This document shows, in pieces, positions 16,832 through 25,704 of a stretch of 48,950 nucleotides of DNA. Below the pieces are notes generated by a model. It saw only the letters and a program-made list of their open reading frames with translations. It was not told where the DNA came from and searched no databases. Source of the stretch: Candidatus Ligilactobacillus excrementigallinarum (GTDB taxonomy: Bacteria > Bacillota > Bacilli > Lactobacillales > Lactobacillaceae); NCBI GenBank assembly GCA_019114385.1, contig DXFP01000019.1, forward strand, positions 1 to 48,950, read 5' to 3'. How positions within the stretch are numbered: position 1 is the stretch's first letter; each line of letters starts with the position of its first letter. Position numbers and translations under genes: made by a program.

Positions 16832-17848
16832 ATGAGTAAGTATCTGATAACGGGACTGGATTTGAGTAAAAATAATGCCGGTCCGAAAGCTCGCACAGAT
16901 ATTAATTATTTTTTGCGGCAAGTTGGATTCCGTGATTTGTGCAAATTTGACTTTAAACAAGCGTTTATCCATTGGAGAAAACATGAATATATGTGGCACC
17001 AGATTCCGCAAGCTTTGGAAAATTTAAAAGGGCAGGATTCAACTGTTGTATTTCAGTATCCAATTTATTCCAAACTATTGATGCAGCGAATTTTACGAGC
17101 AGCAAAGGAAAATGTACGGCGTTTTTATGTAATTGTCCATGATTTGGAATCATTGCGGATTTTTAAAAACCGGCCCGGATTTCAACAATTTGAAGTAAAT
17201 TTCTTCAATCAAACATCTGGATTGATTGTCCATAATGATCATATGAAACAGGCATTACGGGAAATGGGAGTAAAGGTGCCGATGGTGTCGTTAGAGATTT
17301 TTGATTATTATGATGATGCATCATTAATGACTACACGGCTTTTTAATCGGCAAGTAGCTTTTGCGGGTAATTTAGCTAAGGCAAACTTTTTAGAGAGGTG
17401 GAATTTAAAGCAATCTATTCATTTATATGGACCGCATAAGCATTTGCACTATCCTGAAAATGTTAAATATTGCGGCTTATATTCACCAGAGGAGTTACCA
17501 AATCATCTGCAAGAAAGTTTTGGCTTGATTTGGGATGGAAATCGTTTGGATGAATGTAATGGAATGTATGGGGATTATTTAAAATACAATAACCCGCATA
17601 AAACTTCATTGTATCTCAGTTCAGGGATGCCTGTGATTGTGTGGAATCAAAGTGCCATGGCTGATTTTGTTAAGCAGCAGCACGTTGGTATTGCGATTGC
17701 GGATTTGCATGACCTTGATCAGTTGCTACCAACCATGTCAGCAGCCGATTACGCTGAAATGCAGCATAATGCGGTTAAATTGGCAAAGAAGCTGCGGACG
17801 GGCTGGTATATTAAACGCGGAATCGAAAAATTGATGCAATTAAACTGA
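16832..17848 (+). CDS. Gtf3-like glycosyltransferase (second copy)
   Basis: The 338-residue protein has the same motif series as the product of 5217-6227: NNAGPKARTDI at the N-terminus, IVHDLESLR near 107, TSGLIVHNDHMK near 132, VAFAGNLAKANFL near 178, FGLIWDGNR near 232 and YNNPHKTSLYLSSGMPVIVW near 250-270. The two copies are clearly homologous but diverged, so this is not a recent duplication. It belongs to the Gtf3/WbbI-like GT-B family: glucose to GlcNAc-Ser/Thr on Ser-rich proteins, or galactofuranose transfer to glycans. It sits between the GH70 and GH53 secreted proteins, both of which have Ser/Thr-rich linkers. A linker-glycosylating role is attractive but unproven. Confidence 0.78.
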   Translation: MSKYLITGLDLSKNNAGPKARTDINYFLRQVGFRDLCKFDFKQAFIHWRKHEYMWHQIPQALENLKGQDSTVVFQYPIYSKLLMQRILRAAKENVRRFYVIVHDLESLRIFKNRPGFQQFEVNFFNQTSGLIVHNDHMKQALREMGVKVPMVSLEIFDYYDDASLMTTRLFNRQVAFAGNLAKANFLERWNLKQSIHLYGPHKHLHYPENVKYCGLYSPEELPNHLQESFGLIWDGNRLDECNGMYGDYLKYNNPHKTSLYLSSGMPVIVWNQSAMADFVKQQHVGIAIADLHDLDQLLPTMSAADYAEMQHNAVKLAKKLRTGWYIKRGIEKLMQLN

Positions 17849-17860
17849 AAATTTTACATA

Positions 17861-17906
17861 CAAAAAACCCATAGTTGAGGCATTTCTCAACTATGGGTCT
17901 TATTTT
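17861..17906. terminator. Bidirectional terminator between the Gtf3-like and GH53 genes
   Basis: ACCCATAGTTGAG pairs perfectly with CTCAACTATGGGT around a 6-base loop, with an A6 run on the left (U-run for the minus strand) and a T-rich right flank. Confidence 0.85.
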
Positions 17907-17915
17907 ATCTTCAGA

Positions 17916-20900
17916 CTATTCTGCAGTCCAAGTCAATGTTGCTGTGACATTGACTGTGATTGGTGAACCATATTCAACGTTTTCGTTTGCTTTTGCAATA
18001 TCGAAACCTGGTTGGATATAGTACTTGTAGTAGTAATGGCCAGAACCATTTGGATATTCAACTGATTTTTGCAAGTTTGTACCGTCAACACCATTTTCAT
18101 TTGGAATAGCAGTGTAAATCTTGTTTATATCAGTTGTTGATACCTTGTCACCTTTTGTTCCAGTAAATGAACCAGGAACTGAACTTGGCATGTCCGTTAC
18201 AATGGTGCCAACTTTTTCAGGATTAGCTACTGTAATGTTATCCACGCCAGGGCCATTGTAAACTGCAACTACCTTATATTGTACTTGAGTAGTTGCTTGT
18301 TCTTGAGGATCAGTACCTGGCTTGTTATTACTGTTATCATTGTTGTCCGTATTTACAGGTGGAGTTGTAACTGTAGTTGTTATGTCTTTTAATGGTGCAT
18401 AGTTAATCTTATCTGGTGAAGTATAACCATGGAGCATGCCGTTAAAGACGTTCAATGATTGCAATGGGAAACCGTGGTCATCAAACATTGCCATGTTATC
18501 CCATGTTGTACCGCCCCAAGCAGGTTTGCCTTGGTAGTACATTACACTGTCTGGTGAGTATCCAACTGAGTGGCTGTTTGCCCAACCGGTACCAAAGACT
18601 TCTGACATTGCATCATTGTATTGCCAGTTTACCCAACCAGCTTTGTCTGGAATCCATGCTGGTTCCCAGTAGAAAGCACCTAAGCCGTTGCCTGCAACTA
18701 ATTGCTTGTACATGTCAACTATTTCGTCAACTTGTCCTTGTGGTCCAACAGGGTAAGCGTTAGTGTTTTGCCACTTAGTATTGCTGTCACCGATTGAGTT
18801 GCCTGTACCATCAGCATCTTGTGTTGTACTTGCCCAACTAGTTTCAAGTACAACAAATTGCTTGTGATACTTCTCAGCAACCATTTTTTCAACTGCTAAC
18901 AAGTTGTTTGGTGTGTTAGCCCCTGTACCTAATCCGTGGCCGTTGTTATCTGCACATGACCAGAATGGGTAGTATGATGATCCCAAGACGTCGTAGTCAA
19001 CATTGTGTTGTGCCAATGTATCCATGATAAATGTGTACTTATCAATATTTGGTGTTTCCAATTGGATAGTAATCTTTGTATCTGGTGCGACTGCACGCAC
19101 AGCCTTTGAACCTGCACTCAAATAGTTGCAGATGTTGAAGGCCTTCATTGTGTCGCCCCATGCACCTTGGTATGAGCCGCCGTGATCACGGTCTGTTGAT
19201 TGTCCAAGCATACCGTTTGTGATTTCGTTACCAATTTGAATCATGCCGACATCAACTCCGGCATTCTTGAAGTCTTGCAATGTCTTCCGTGTATATTGGT
19301 AAACTTCTTGTTCGATATCGCTGACACTTAAGTTCTTCCATGCCTTAGGAACGATTTGTTTACCAGGATCAGCCCAGAAATCTGAATATTGCAAGTCAAG
19401 CATAACCTTCATACCGTATTGTTTTGCTTCCTTGGCGATTGCCAATTCGCTGGCTACGTCACAGACACCACCACCGTAGTTTTCGTTATCTGCGTTGTAT
19501 GGGTCGTTCCATAAACGTAACCGGACGTAGTTAACGCCTGCATCGTGCAAGACTTTAACTAAGCTTGCTGGATTGCCGTTGAAGTCATAGAATTGAACGC
19601 CTGCATCTTCAAGTGACTTGTAACTTGAGATATCAACTCCGCGAATCATGTCTTCTGACATACCTTCGATTGGTTTAACGACAACTTTATCGTAACGTAA
19701 ACCAGTTTCTGTACCATTCTTGAATGCATCAGTTACTTCTTGGGCAGTCATTTCAGTAGATGGCTTAGTTGATTCGTCATTAGATGTTACGCTGGCTTTG
19801 CCGTATACCAATGTAGCATTGTAGTTCAATGTTACAGTATCGCCGAATTTCACATCTTTGTTATCGTTTGCAACTTCTTGTTGTTTACCGGCTTCTTGGT
19901 CACCATCCAACCAGTATTCATAATGGTATGGGTTACCAGCTTCATCGTAGTAAGTTGTTGTGCCGATAAATGCTTTTGTCATTCCGCCAACTGTATTAGC
20001 TAAGGCTTCCAAGTTTTCGCTTGAAATTGTGTTGCCTTGAATTCCAGTTAAGACTGCTTTAGCTGTGTCTGTTAAACCTGCGTTAACTAAGTCAGCGGGA
20101 TTCATTGAACCAGTTGTCAAACCGTCTTTAACTATGGCACTTACGCCAGGAGCATTGTAGACGTTTGTAATTTTGTATTGTACATTTGAAGTCTTCTTCA
20201 CAAAGTTGCTTTGCTTGTCTTTGTTGTAGAAGATGACAGTTGTATTCCAGTTCTTAGAATTATTAGCATCCTGGATTGTTGCTCCGACACCTAAAGCTTT
20301 CCAGTTTGAAGCATCGTTGCCTAACATTGAAACAATCTTTTGGGCAGCCTGTTGAGCGGCTTGTTCCTTGTTAGGAGCAGATACAGTTACTTGGTAAGCT
20401 TTAGCTGTACCATTCATTAATTGGTTGTTTTGCAAGTTGATTTCGATTGATTGTTCATCGTTCTTCAAATCGCCTTGAGCAACTAATTGAGCTGTATCAT
20501 GCAAACCAAATGCTTGATAGTTGTTTTGATTGCCTTTCCAGTCTGCATCCATTTGAGCTTTGCCTTGACTGTTTAAGATATGGTTGATTTGGCTGGCAAC
20601 GTCATCTCGATACTGTGCAACTTCTGAGTTTTGAGGTTCTAAGGCCCCAGTAACTGTGTTGAAGTAGTACTTTTGACCGTTAATTGTTTGCCAACCGTAA
20701 ACCATGTTACCTAAACCATCGTAGTAGCAAAGTTTGTGTTGGTCATCAATGTATTGGAAGTTATTCTTTACTTGAGCACCAGTTACTTTGTCAAAGTATT
20801 GCCATTTACCATTGATTTGTTGTTGACCATAAACCATATTACCGTCTTTGTCATAGTAAACTTCTTTGTTTTGTTCTTTGATCCAAACATACTTGTTCTT

Positions 20901-22688
20901 AGCCTGTGCTCCAGTTATCTTATCAAAGTATTGCCACTTGCCATAGAGTTTTTGTTGGCCATAAACCATATTACCCAAGCGATCGTAGTAAACTTCCTTC
21001 TTTTGGTCCGCAATCCAAATGTATTTGTTTTTAGCTTGCGCCCCAGTAACTTTGTCGAAGTATTGCCATTTACCATTGATTTTTTGTTGGCCATAAACCA
21101 TGTTGCCTAAACGATCATAGTAGACTTCTTTGTTTTGTTCTTTGATCCAGATATACTTGTTTTTAGCTTGTGCTCCAGTAGTTGTGTCAAAGAATTGCCA
21201 CTTGCCCTTAATCTTTTGTTGACCATAGACCATTTGAGCAGTATTAGGATTGTAGTAAACTTCCTTCTTTTGATTCTTGATCCAAACGTAACCTGTTATT
21301 GGGTTGCCGTTGCGGTCAAAGTTGTACCAGTGGCCGGCAATCTTTTGTTGGCCATGAAGTTTCAATGCTCCAGTAACTTTATCAAAGTTGTAAGTCTTAC
21401 CAGCAATCTTGTGCTTACCATATTGCATTTGGCCATTGTTATTGTAGTAAACCAGTTTGTGTTGACCTGGAATATATGTGATTCCACGACTCATTGCACC
21501 AGTTACCTTATCAAAGTTATACCAGTGACCTTTAATTTTTTGTTGACCATAGACCATGTTGCCTAGACGATCATAGTAAACCGTCTTGTTTTGATTTTTG
21601 ATGTTAACAAACTTGTTCTTAGCTTGTGCCCCAGTAACTTGGTCAAAGAATTGCCATTTACCTTTGATTTTTTGTTGACCATAGACCATGTTACCTGAGC
21701 CATCGTAGTAAACTTCTTTCTTTTGGTTAGCAATCCAGACATACTTAGCCTTAGCTTGCGCCCCAGTTACAGTATCGAAGTATTGCCAGTGGCCGTTAAT
21801 CTTTTGTTGGCCGTAAACCATGTTTCCTTTGTTAGGATCATAGTAAACTTCCTTCTTTTGTTCATTTAACCACTTGTAACCAAATTGCATTGCGCCGGTT
21901 ACTTTATCAAAGTAGTACCAGTTGTTCTTGATTTTTTGTTGACCGTAAACCATAGCACCTGATTCAGGGTTGTAGTAAACGGTCTTGTTTTGGTCTTTGA
22001 TGTATTGGAAACCAGTGTAGTTTTTCTTAGTTTCCTTGTTTTGTAAGTACCATTGACCATTTTGCTTAATTTGAACTGCATCGTCATGTTGTTGAGCTTG
22101 TTGAGCTTTGTTGATCTTTTGTGATGATGAAGCAGTTTGATTTGAAGCTGCAGCTTTTTGAGTATTATTAGTTTCAACTTTGTTGTCAGTAGTCTTAGCT
22201 TGAACTTGGTTATTGTCAACTGCCTTAGTGTTTGTCTTAGCAGCTGGAGTTGAACTCTTTGTATTCTTGACAGTATTGTTGTTTGTTGGAACAGCAGCTA
22301 ATTGAGTTTGTTTAGTTTGACTATTGTTCGAGTTGACAGAAGTGCTTGATTTTGCAGAACTGCTCTTAGCACTTGATGATGTTTTAGCAGTTGTATCTTG
22401 AGCAGCAGCTTTTGATTGTTGTGAAGTTGCCATCAAGTTTGTGTTAACACGTGTCTTAGCAGTATCTTGAGCAGAACTTTGACTGCTCTTCAAAGCAACT
22501 GTTTGTTGATTTGCCAACGAATCTGTTTTGGACTGTGTTGTTGTTTGACTGTCTGATGTGTTTGAAACACTGTCAGCTTTAACAGTATCGTGGGCAGTTA
22601 GACCAGCAGTTAAACCGAAGAACACGATTGGTGCAATTACCCAGTTTTTACCGGATTTATACATCTTAAAACGTTTCTTGCGTTCCAT
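17916..22688 (-). CDS. GH53 endo-beta-1,4-galactanase, secreted, with 11 glucan-binding-type repeats
   Basis: The protein has 1590 residues; ATG 22688 follows TAGGGAGTG. Order: FKMYKSGKNW signal with likely cleavage near VKA (about 39); Ser/Thr/Gln/Asn-rich linker (40-190); eleven YG repeats (about 225-690); about 300 residues of unassigned domains; GH53 catalytic domain (about 1025-1400); and a C-terminal domain of about 150. GH53 evidence: IRGVDISSYKSLEDAG at the start, NYVRLRLWNDP, the acid/base Glu1155 in QIGNEITNG and nucleophile Glu1282 in VVLETSW. It should cut beta-1,4-galactan of pectic side chains outside the cell. A VQYK-VYN-PGV unit occurs both before (about 880) and after (about 1480) the catalytic domain, indicating a duplicated accessory domain. 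There is no LPXTG. It is transcribed against its neighbours. Confidence 0.88.
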   Translation of the reverse strand: MERKKRFKMYKSGKNWVIAPIVFFGLTAGLTAHDTVKADSVSNTSDSQTTTQSKTDSLANQQTVALKSSQSSAQDTAKTRVNTNLMATSQQSKAAAQDTTAKTSSSAKSSSAKSSTSVNSNNSQTKQTQLAAVPTNNNTVKNTKSSTPAAKTNTKAVDNNQVQAKTTDNKVETNNTQKAAASNQTASSSQKINKAQQAQQHDDAVQIKQNGQWYLQNKETKKNYTGFQYIKDQNKTVYYNPESGAMVYGQQKIKNNWYYFDKVTGAMQFGYKWLNEQKKEVYYDPNKGNMVYGQQKINGHWQYFDTVTGAQAKAKYVWIANQKKEVYYDGSGNMVYGQQKIKGKWQFFDQVTGAQAKNKFVNIKNQNKTVYYDRLGNMVYGQQKIKGHWYNFDKVTGAMSRGITYIPGQHKLVYYNNNGQMQYGKHKIAGKTYNFDKVTGALKLHGQQKIAGHWYNFDRNGNPITGYVWIKNQKKEVYYNPNTAQMVYGQQKIKGKWQFFDTTTGAQAKNKYIWIKEQNKEVYYDRLGNMVYGQQKINGKWQYFDKVTGAQAKNKYIWIADQKKEVYYDRLGNMVYGQQKLYGKWQYFDKITGAQAKNKYVWIKEQNKEVYYDKDGNMVYGQQQINGKWQYFDKVTGAQVKNNFQYIDDQHKLCYYDGLGNMVYGWQTINGQKYYFNTVTGALEPQNSEVAQYRDDVASQINHILNSQGKAQMDADWKGNQNNYQAFGLHDTAQLVAQGDLKNDEQSIEINLQNNQLMNGTAKAYQVTVSAPNKEQAAQQAAQKIVSMLGNDASNWKALGVGATIQDANNSKNWNTTVIFYNKDKQSNFVKKTSNVQYKITNVYNAPGVSAIVKDGLTTGSMNPADLVNAGLTDTAKAVLTGIQGNTISSENLEALANTVGGMTKAFIGTTTYYDEAGNPYHYEYWLDGDQEAGKQQEVANDNKDVKFGDTVTLNYNATLVYGKASVTSNDESTKPSTEMTAQEVTDAFKNGTETGLRYDKVVVKPIEGMSEDMIRGVDISSYKSLEDAGVQFYDFNGNPASLVKVLHDAGVNYVRLRLWNDPYNADNENYGGGVCDVASELAIAKEAKQYGMKVMLDLQYSDFWADPGKQIVPKAWKNLSVSDIEQEVYQYTRKTLQDFKNAGVDVGMIQIGNEITNGMLGQSTDRDHGGSYQGAWGDTMKAFNICNYLSAGSKAVRAVAPDTKITIQLETPNIDKYTFIMDTLAQHNVDYDVLGSSYYPFWSCADNNGHGLGTGANTPNNLLAVEKMVAEKYHKQFVVLETSWASTTQDADGTGNSIGDSNTKWQNTNAYPVGPQGQVDEIVDMYKQLVAGNGLGAFYWEPAWIPDKAGWVNWQYNDAMSEVFGTGWANSHSVGYSPDSVMYYQGKPAWGGTTWDNMAMFDDHGFPLQSLNVFNGMLHGYTSPDKINYAPLKDITTTVTTPPVNTDNNDNSNNKPGTDPQEQATTQVQYKVVAVYNGPGVDNITVANPEKVGTIVTDMPSSVPGSFTGTKGDKVSTTDINKIYTAIPNENGVDGTNLQKSVEYPNGSGHYYYKYYIQPGFDIAKANENVEYGSPITVNVTATLTWTAE

Positions 22689-22831
22689 TTTTTCACTCCC
22701 TAATTAAATGTTATATAATCCTCATACGTACGTCATTCTACCATCATTCAGGCGAAAAGTGCGGTGACTTAAGAATTTTGTAATAATCAGTTTATTGTTT
22801 ATTAATGTTTACTAGCTATCTGGGAAAGGAT

Positions 22832-22860
22832 TTGACTAGGATTTTCAAGTCGGATACTAT
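22832..22860 (+). promoter_or_regulatory. Promoter of the GT39-like membrane protein gene
   Basis: TTGACT (22832-22837) and TACTAT (22855-22860) are 17 bases apart, 35 bases before ATG 22896. Confidence 0.6.
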
Positions 22861-22895
22861 AGACATGTTTATAAAATTTGATGAGATGGAAGAAT

Positions 22896-24482
22896 ATGGA
22901 AAGCAGAACTAAACAATATCAGAAGAAAACACGTGATACACGAAATAATATATATCTATTTTTAAAAGCCGCAATTATTATCTTGGCATGTGTTGCCTTA
23001 ATTTTAATTGTGGCGGCCTCATTTACTAACCGAGAATTTATTGGGGCAATTTGGGAAAAACCAAATGTAAAAACTAACAGTCCAGGATTTATGATTGGTA
23101 CAATATGCGGAACGCTAGTCTTACTGGTGGGTGGCAAATTGTTGAAAAAAGTTGATCCGCGATTAGTTTTTAAAATTTTCACGATTTTATTTGCGATTGC
23201 GGGAATCTTTATGGTCTTTAATATGCCAGCGACAATGAACCCAGGAACTGACCAAGAGTTCATTTATCACATTGCAAATCAAATGAACCACGGAAACTTC
23301 CATGCATTACGTGCTAGTCAATATTTAGGCATTTATCCTTTCCAATTAGGATATGTTTCATTTATGCGATTGCTGGAATGTTTCAGTATGAATATTCGGT
23401 TCTACTATTTTGTTAACCTATTATTAGTAATTTTAATTAACTATCTTTTATGGAAAATTGTTAAATTAATGGCGCAAGAAAATAACGCGGCTCAAAACTT
23501 CACGATTATGTTGAGTTATGCCTTTTTGCCGCAATTGTTATATATCGTATTTGTTTACGGTAATGTTCCAGGATTGTGTGCAATGTTAGGTGCGGTTTAT
23601 TTCGGCTTGCGGACATTAATAGATGGAAAGAAGTATCGTTATTCATGGATAGGCTGCTTATTATTGTTTATTATTGCTTACCAATTAAAGAGCAACTATC
23701 AGATTGCAGCAGCAGCTTTAGGAATTGTATATATTTTGCAGGCAATTAAACAGAAACGTTATTGGTTAATTGCGATGCCATTTGTGATTTTTGCATTTTT
23801 CTTAGGGTCAAATCGTGCAATTAAGGCCGCATATGAAGCTGAATCAGGAATGAAAGTACAACAAGGCTTGCCAATGATTACCTATGTGACAATGGGAACT
23901 ACGAAAAATACCGAAAAGCGGGCACCTGGCTGGTTTGATGAGTATACAACTAAGTTATATACCAAACATGATTATGAGCCGGCTCCAACAACCAAGGCAG
24001 CTAAAAAAGATTTAAATAAACGGATGAAGTACTTTGCTAAACATCCGGATGAGATGCAAAAATTCTTCAATGATAAGTTTATTTCAACATGGGCAGATCC
24101 AACTTTCCAAGGAATCTGGGTTAGTCCATGGCACCATAAGCCAAAGACGGAAATTTTGCAATCTGTTTATTACCAAAATTATCATAAACAAGGAAAATAT
24201 GAAATTTCATGGTATAAGAAGTCAGGCAAGAAAATTGCAGCTTGGTGCAACTTCTTAGTGGTCGCAATCACTTTTTTGGCACTGCTTTACTTAGTAGTGA
24301 CGCGAACGAAGATTGATTGGTATTCGACATTTGCTATCTTATATTTGATGGGCGGAATGCTATTCCATTTGATTTGGGAGACAAAGAGCCAGTATGTATT
24401 CCAATACATTATTTGTTTGATTCCGGTGGCAGCAATGATGATTGGAAAGGATATGAAGAGCGTTAAGCCAAGCATAATTTAA
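22896..24482 (+). CDS. GT39-like (GT-C) polytopic membrane glycosyltransferase
   Basis: ATG 22896 is preferred over the track's TTG 22878 because GGAAG precedes it, although the spacing is short; this gives 528 residues. There are about ten to eleven transmembrane helices, with an outer loop between helices 3 and 4 holding GTDQEFIYHIANQM (about residues 117-130), the acidic pattern expected in GT-C enzymes. A soluble loop of about 100 residues precedes the last helices. Probable function: transfer of a sugar from polyprenyl phosphate to a surface polymer; the substrate is unknown. It is convergent with a GtrB-like gene whose product could supply the donor. The last codons (GKDMKSVKPSII) fall inside a family A repeat copy, so the natural C-terminus seems to have been replaced by repeat-derived sequence. 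Confidence 0.62.
   Translation: MESRTKQYQKKTRDTRNNIYLFLKAAIIILACVALILIVAASFTNREFIGAIWEKPNVKTNSPGFMIGTICGTLVLLVGGKLLKKVDPRLVFKIFTILFAIAGIFMVFNMPATMNPGTDQEFIYHIANQMNHGNFHALRASQYLGIYPFQLGYVSFMRLLECFSMNIRFYYFVNLLLVILINYLLWKIVKLMAQENNAAQNFTIMLSYAFLPQLLYIVFVYGNVPGLCAMLGAVYFGLRTLIDGKKYRYSWIGCLLLFIIAYQLKSNYQIAAAALGIVYILQAIKQKRYWLIAMPFVIFAFFLGSNRAIKAAYEAESGMKVQQGLPMITYVTMGTTKNTEKRAPGWFDEYTTKLYTKHDYEPAPTTKAAKKDLNKRMKYFAKHPDEMQKFFNDKFISTWADPTFQGIWVSPWHHKPKTEILQSVYYQNYHKQGKYEISWYKKSGKKIAAWCNFLVVAITFLALLYLVVTRTKIDWYSTFAILYLMGGMLFHLIWETKSQYVFQYIICLIPVAAMMIGKDMKSVKPSII
24449..24480 (+). repeat. Family A repeat copy inside the 3' end of the GT39-like gene
   Basis: GGATATGAAGAGCGTTAAGCC differs from the family core by one base and is followed by AAGC and an AT-rich stop. 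It encodes DMKSVKPSII and provides the stop codon. Confidence 0.75.
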
Positions 24483-24489
24483 CCAAAAC

Positions 24490-24530
24490 AAAAATCGTTA
24501 CTCATTCAAGATTGAGTAACGATTTTGCTT
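24490..24530. terminator. Terminator between converging glycosyltransferase genes
   Basis: AAAATCGTTACTCA pairs with TGAGTAACGATTTT, flanked by A- and T-rich runs; suitable for both strands. Confidence 0.8.
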
Positions 24531-24577
24531 TAAACGAATCTAAAGGAAGTTGTATATGCAGTACATCTTTTTAAAAA

Positions 24578-25546
24578 TTAATCTTCCATTTTGTCAGTAT
24601 AGTCGTCTTCTTCAATGATAAAGCGAGGGCGTCGTTTAACTTCTTTGAAGATTTTGCCGATATATTCTCCAATCACACTGATACAGATTAGCTGAATTCC
24701 GCCTAATAACCAGATGGAAGCCATTAATGAAGACCAGCCAGGGACAGTGTGGCCCGTTAATTTTCGGATAATTGAGTAGCCGACAAAGATAACGCTGGCA
24801 AATACGATAACCAATCCTAAGAACATGATTAATCGAATTGGAGTTGTTGAGAAGGAAGTGATTCCGTCTGCAGCAAACTTAATCATTTTCTTCAATGGAT
24901 ATTTTGATTCGCCGGCAAAACGTTCTTTGCGAGCATAGTAAACTTTAGCTGATGGGAAGCCGACTAATGGTACCATACCGCGCAGGAAAAGATTTTCTTC
25001 CTTGAAATCGAGTAAATGTTCAACGGCACGTTTGCTCATTAATCGGTAGTCGGCAGAGTTAGGCACCATGTTAACGCCTAATTTTTGCATTAAACCATAA
25101 AACATCATGGCAGTTTTGCGCTTGAAGGCCGTGTCAGTGTCGCGATTATTGCGTACCCCGTACACTACATCGAAACCATCATGATATTTTTTGACCATCT
25201 TTGGAATTGCATGGATATCATCTTGCAAATCCGCATCAATGGTAACAATCATATCAGAATATTCAACAGCTGTAGTCATTCCAGCAATCAAGGCGTTTTG
25301 ATGACCAAAGTTTTTACTGAATTTAATGCCGGTAATGTAGTTGTATTGTTTTTCGAATTGTTGGATCAATTGCCAAGTTTTATCTTTGCTGCCGTCATCA
25401 ACGAACATAATCTTGCTTTGTTGACTGACTTCACCATGATCCATCATATTGACTAATACGCCGCCCAGCTCTTTCACCGTTTCAGGTAATACTTCTTCTT
25501 CGTTAAAACATGGGACAACGATGGTTAAAATATCGTTCTTTCTCAT
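24578..25546 (-). CDS. GtrB-like polyprenyl-phosphate glycosyltransferase (GT2)
   Basis: The 322-residue protein opens with the GT2 fold: TIVVPCFNEEEVLPET (about residues 8-23), FVDDGSKDKTW near 49 and TIDADLQDD near 101, the metal-binding acidic motif. Two C-terminal transmembrane helices (about 237-258 and 270-295) end with a basic tail. This is the layout of GtrB/YkoT/DPM1-like enzymes, which make undecaprenyl-phosphate-glucose (or another sugar) on the inner membrane face. The donor is then flipped and used by GT-C enzymes. Three candidate GT-C proteins lie in this window (3525, 22896, 25705), the nearest two flanking this gene. The start has TAGGAGCGG upstream. Sugar identity cannot be read. 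Confidence 0.85.
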   Translation of the reverse strand: MRKNDILTIVVPCFNEEEVLPETVKELGGVLVNMMDHGEVSQQSKIMFVDDGSKDKTWQLIQQFEKQYNYITGIKFSKNFGHQNALIAGMTTAVEYSDMIVTIDADLQDDIHAIPKMVKKYHDGFDVVYGVRNNRDTDTAFKRKTAMMFYGLMQKLGVNMVPNSADYRLMSKRAVEHLLDFKEENLFLRGMVPLVGFPSAKVYYARKERFAGESKYPLKKMIKFAADGITSFSTTPIRLIMFLGLVIVFASVIFVGYSIIRKLTGHTVPGWSSLMASIWLLGGIQLICISVIGEYIGKIFKEVKRRPRFIIEEDDYTDKMED

Positions 25547-25661
25547 CGAACCGCTCCTATAAAAATGCTTATCTAACTAACCATTCTAATATATTTTACA
25601 AAGGAATGCTAAAACTGATTAGAAGAAATTAATAAAAAATAAATTATCATACGAAATAAGG

Positions 25662-25667
25662 TATAAT
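25662..25667 (+). promoter_or_regulatory. -10 element of the YfhO-like gene
   Basis: TATAAT overlaps the track's ATG 25666, which supports the internal start at 25705. No clear -35. Confidence 0.45.
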
Positions 25668-25704
25668 GTATGAAGTGAGAATTTTAATTAAAGGAAGCTT
25701 AATC

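Noticed and set aside
20736-21566. ORFs opposite the GH53 repeat region (124 and 143 residues) and similar ones opposite other repeat blocks
   Set aside because: They are antisense shadows of the periodic YG repeats; their repetitive hydrophobic sequence mirrors the repeat codons and they lack ribosome binding sites.
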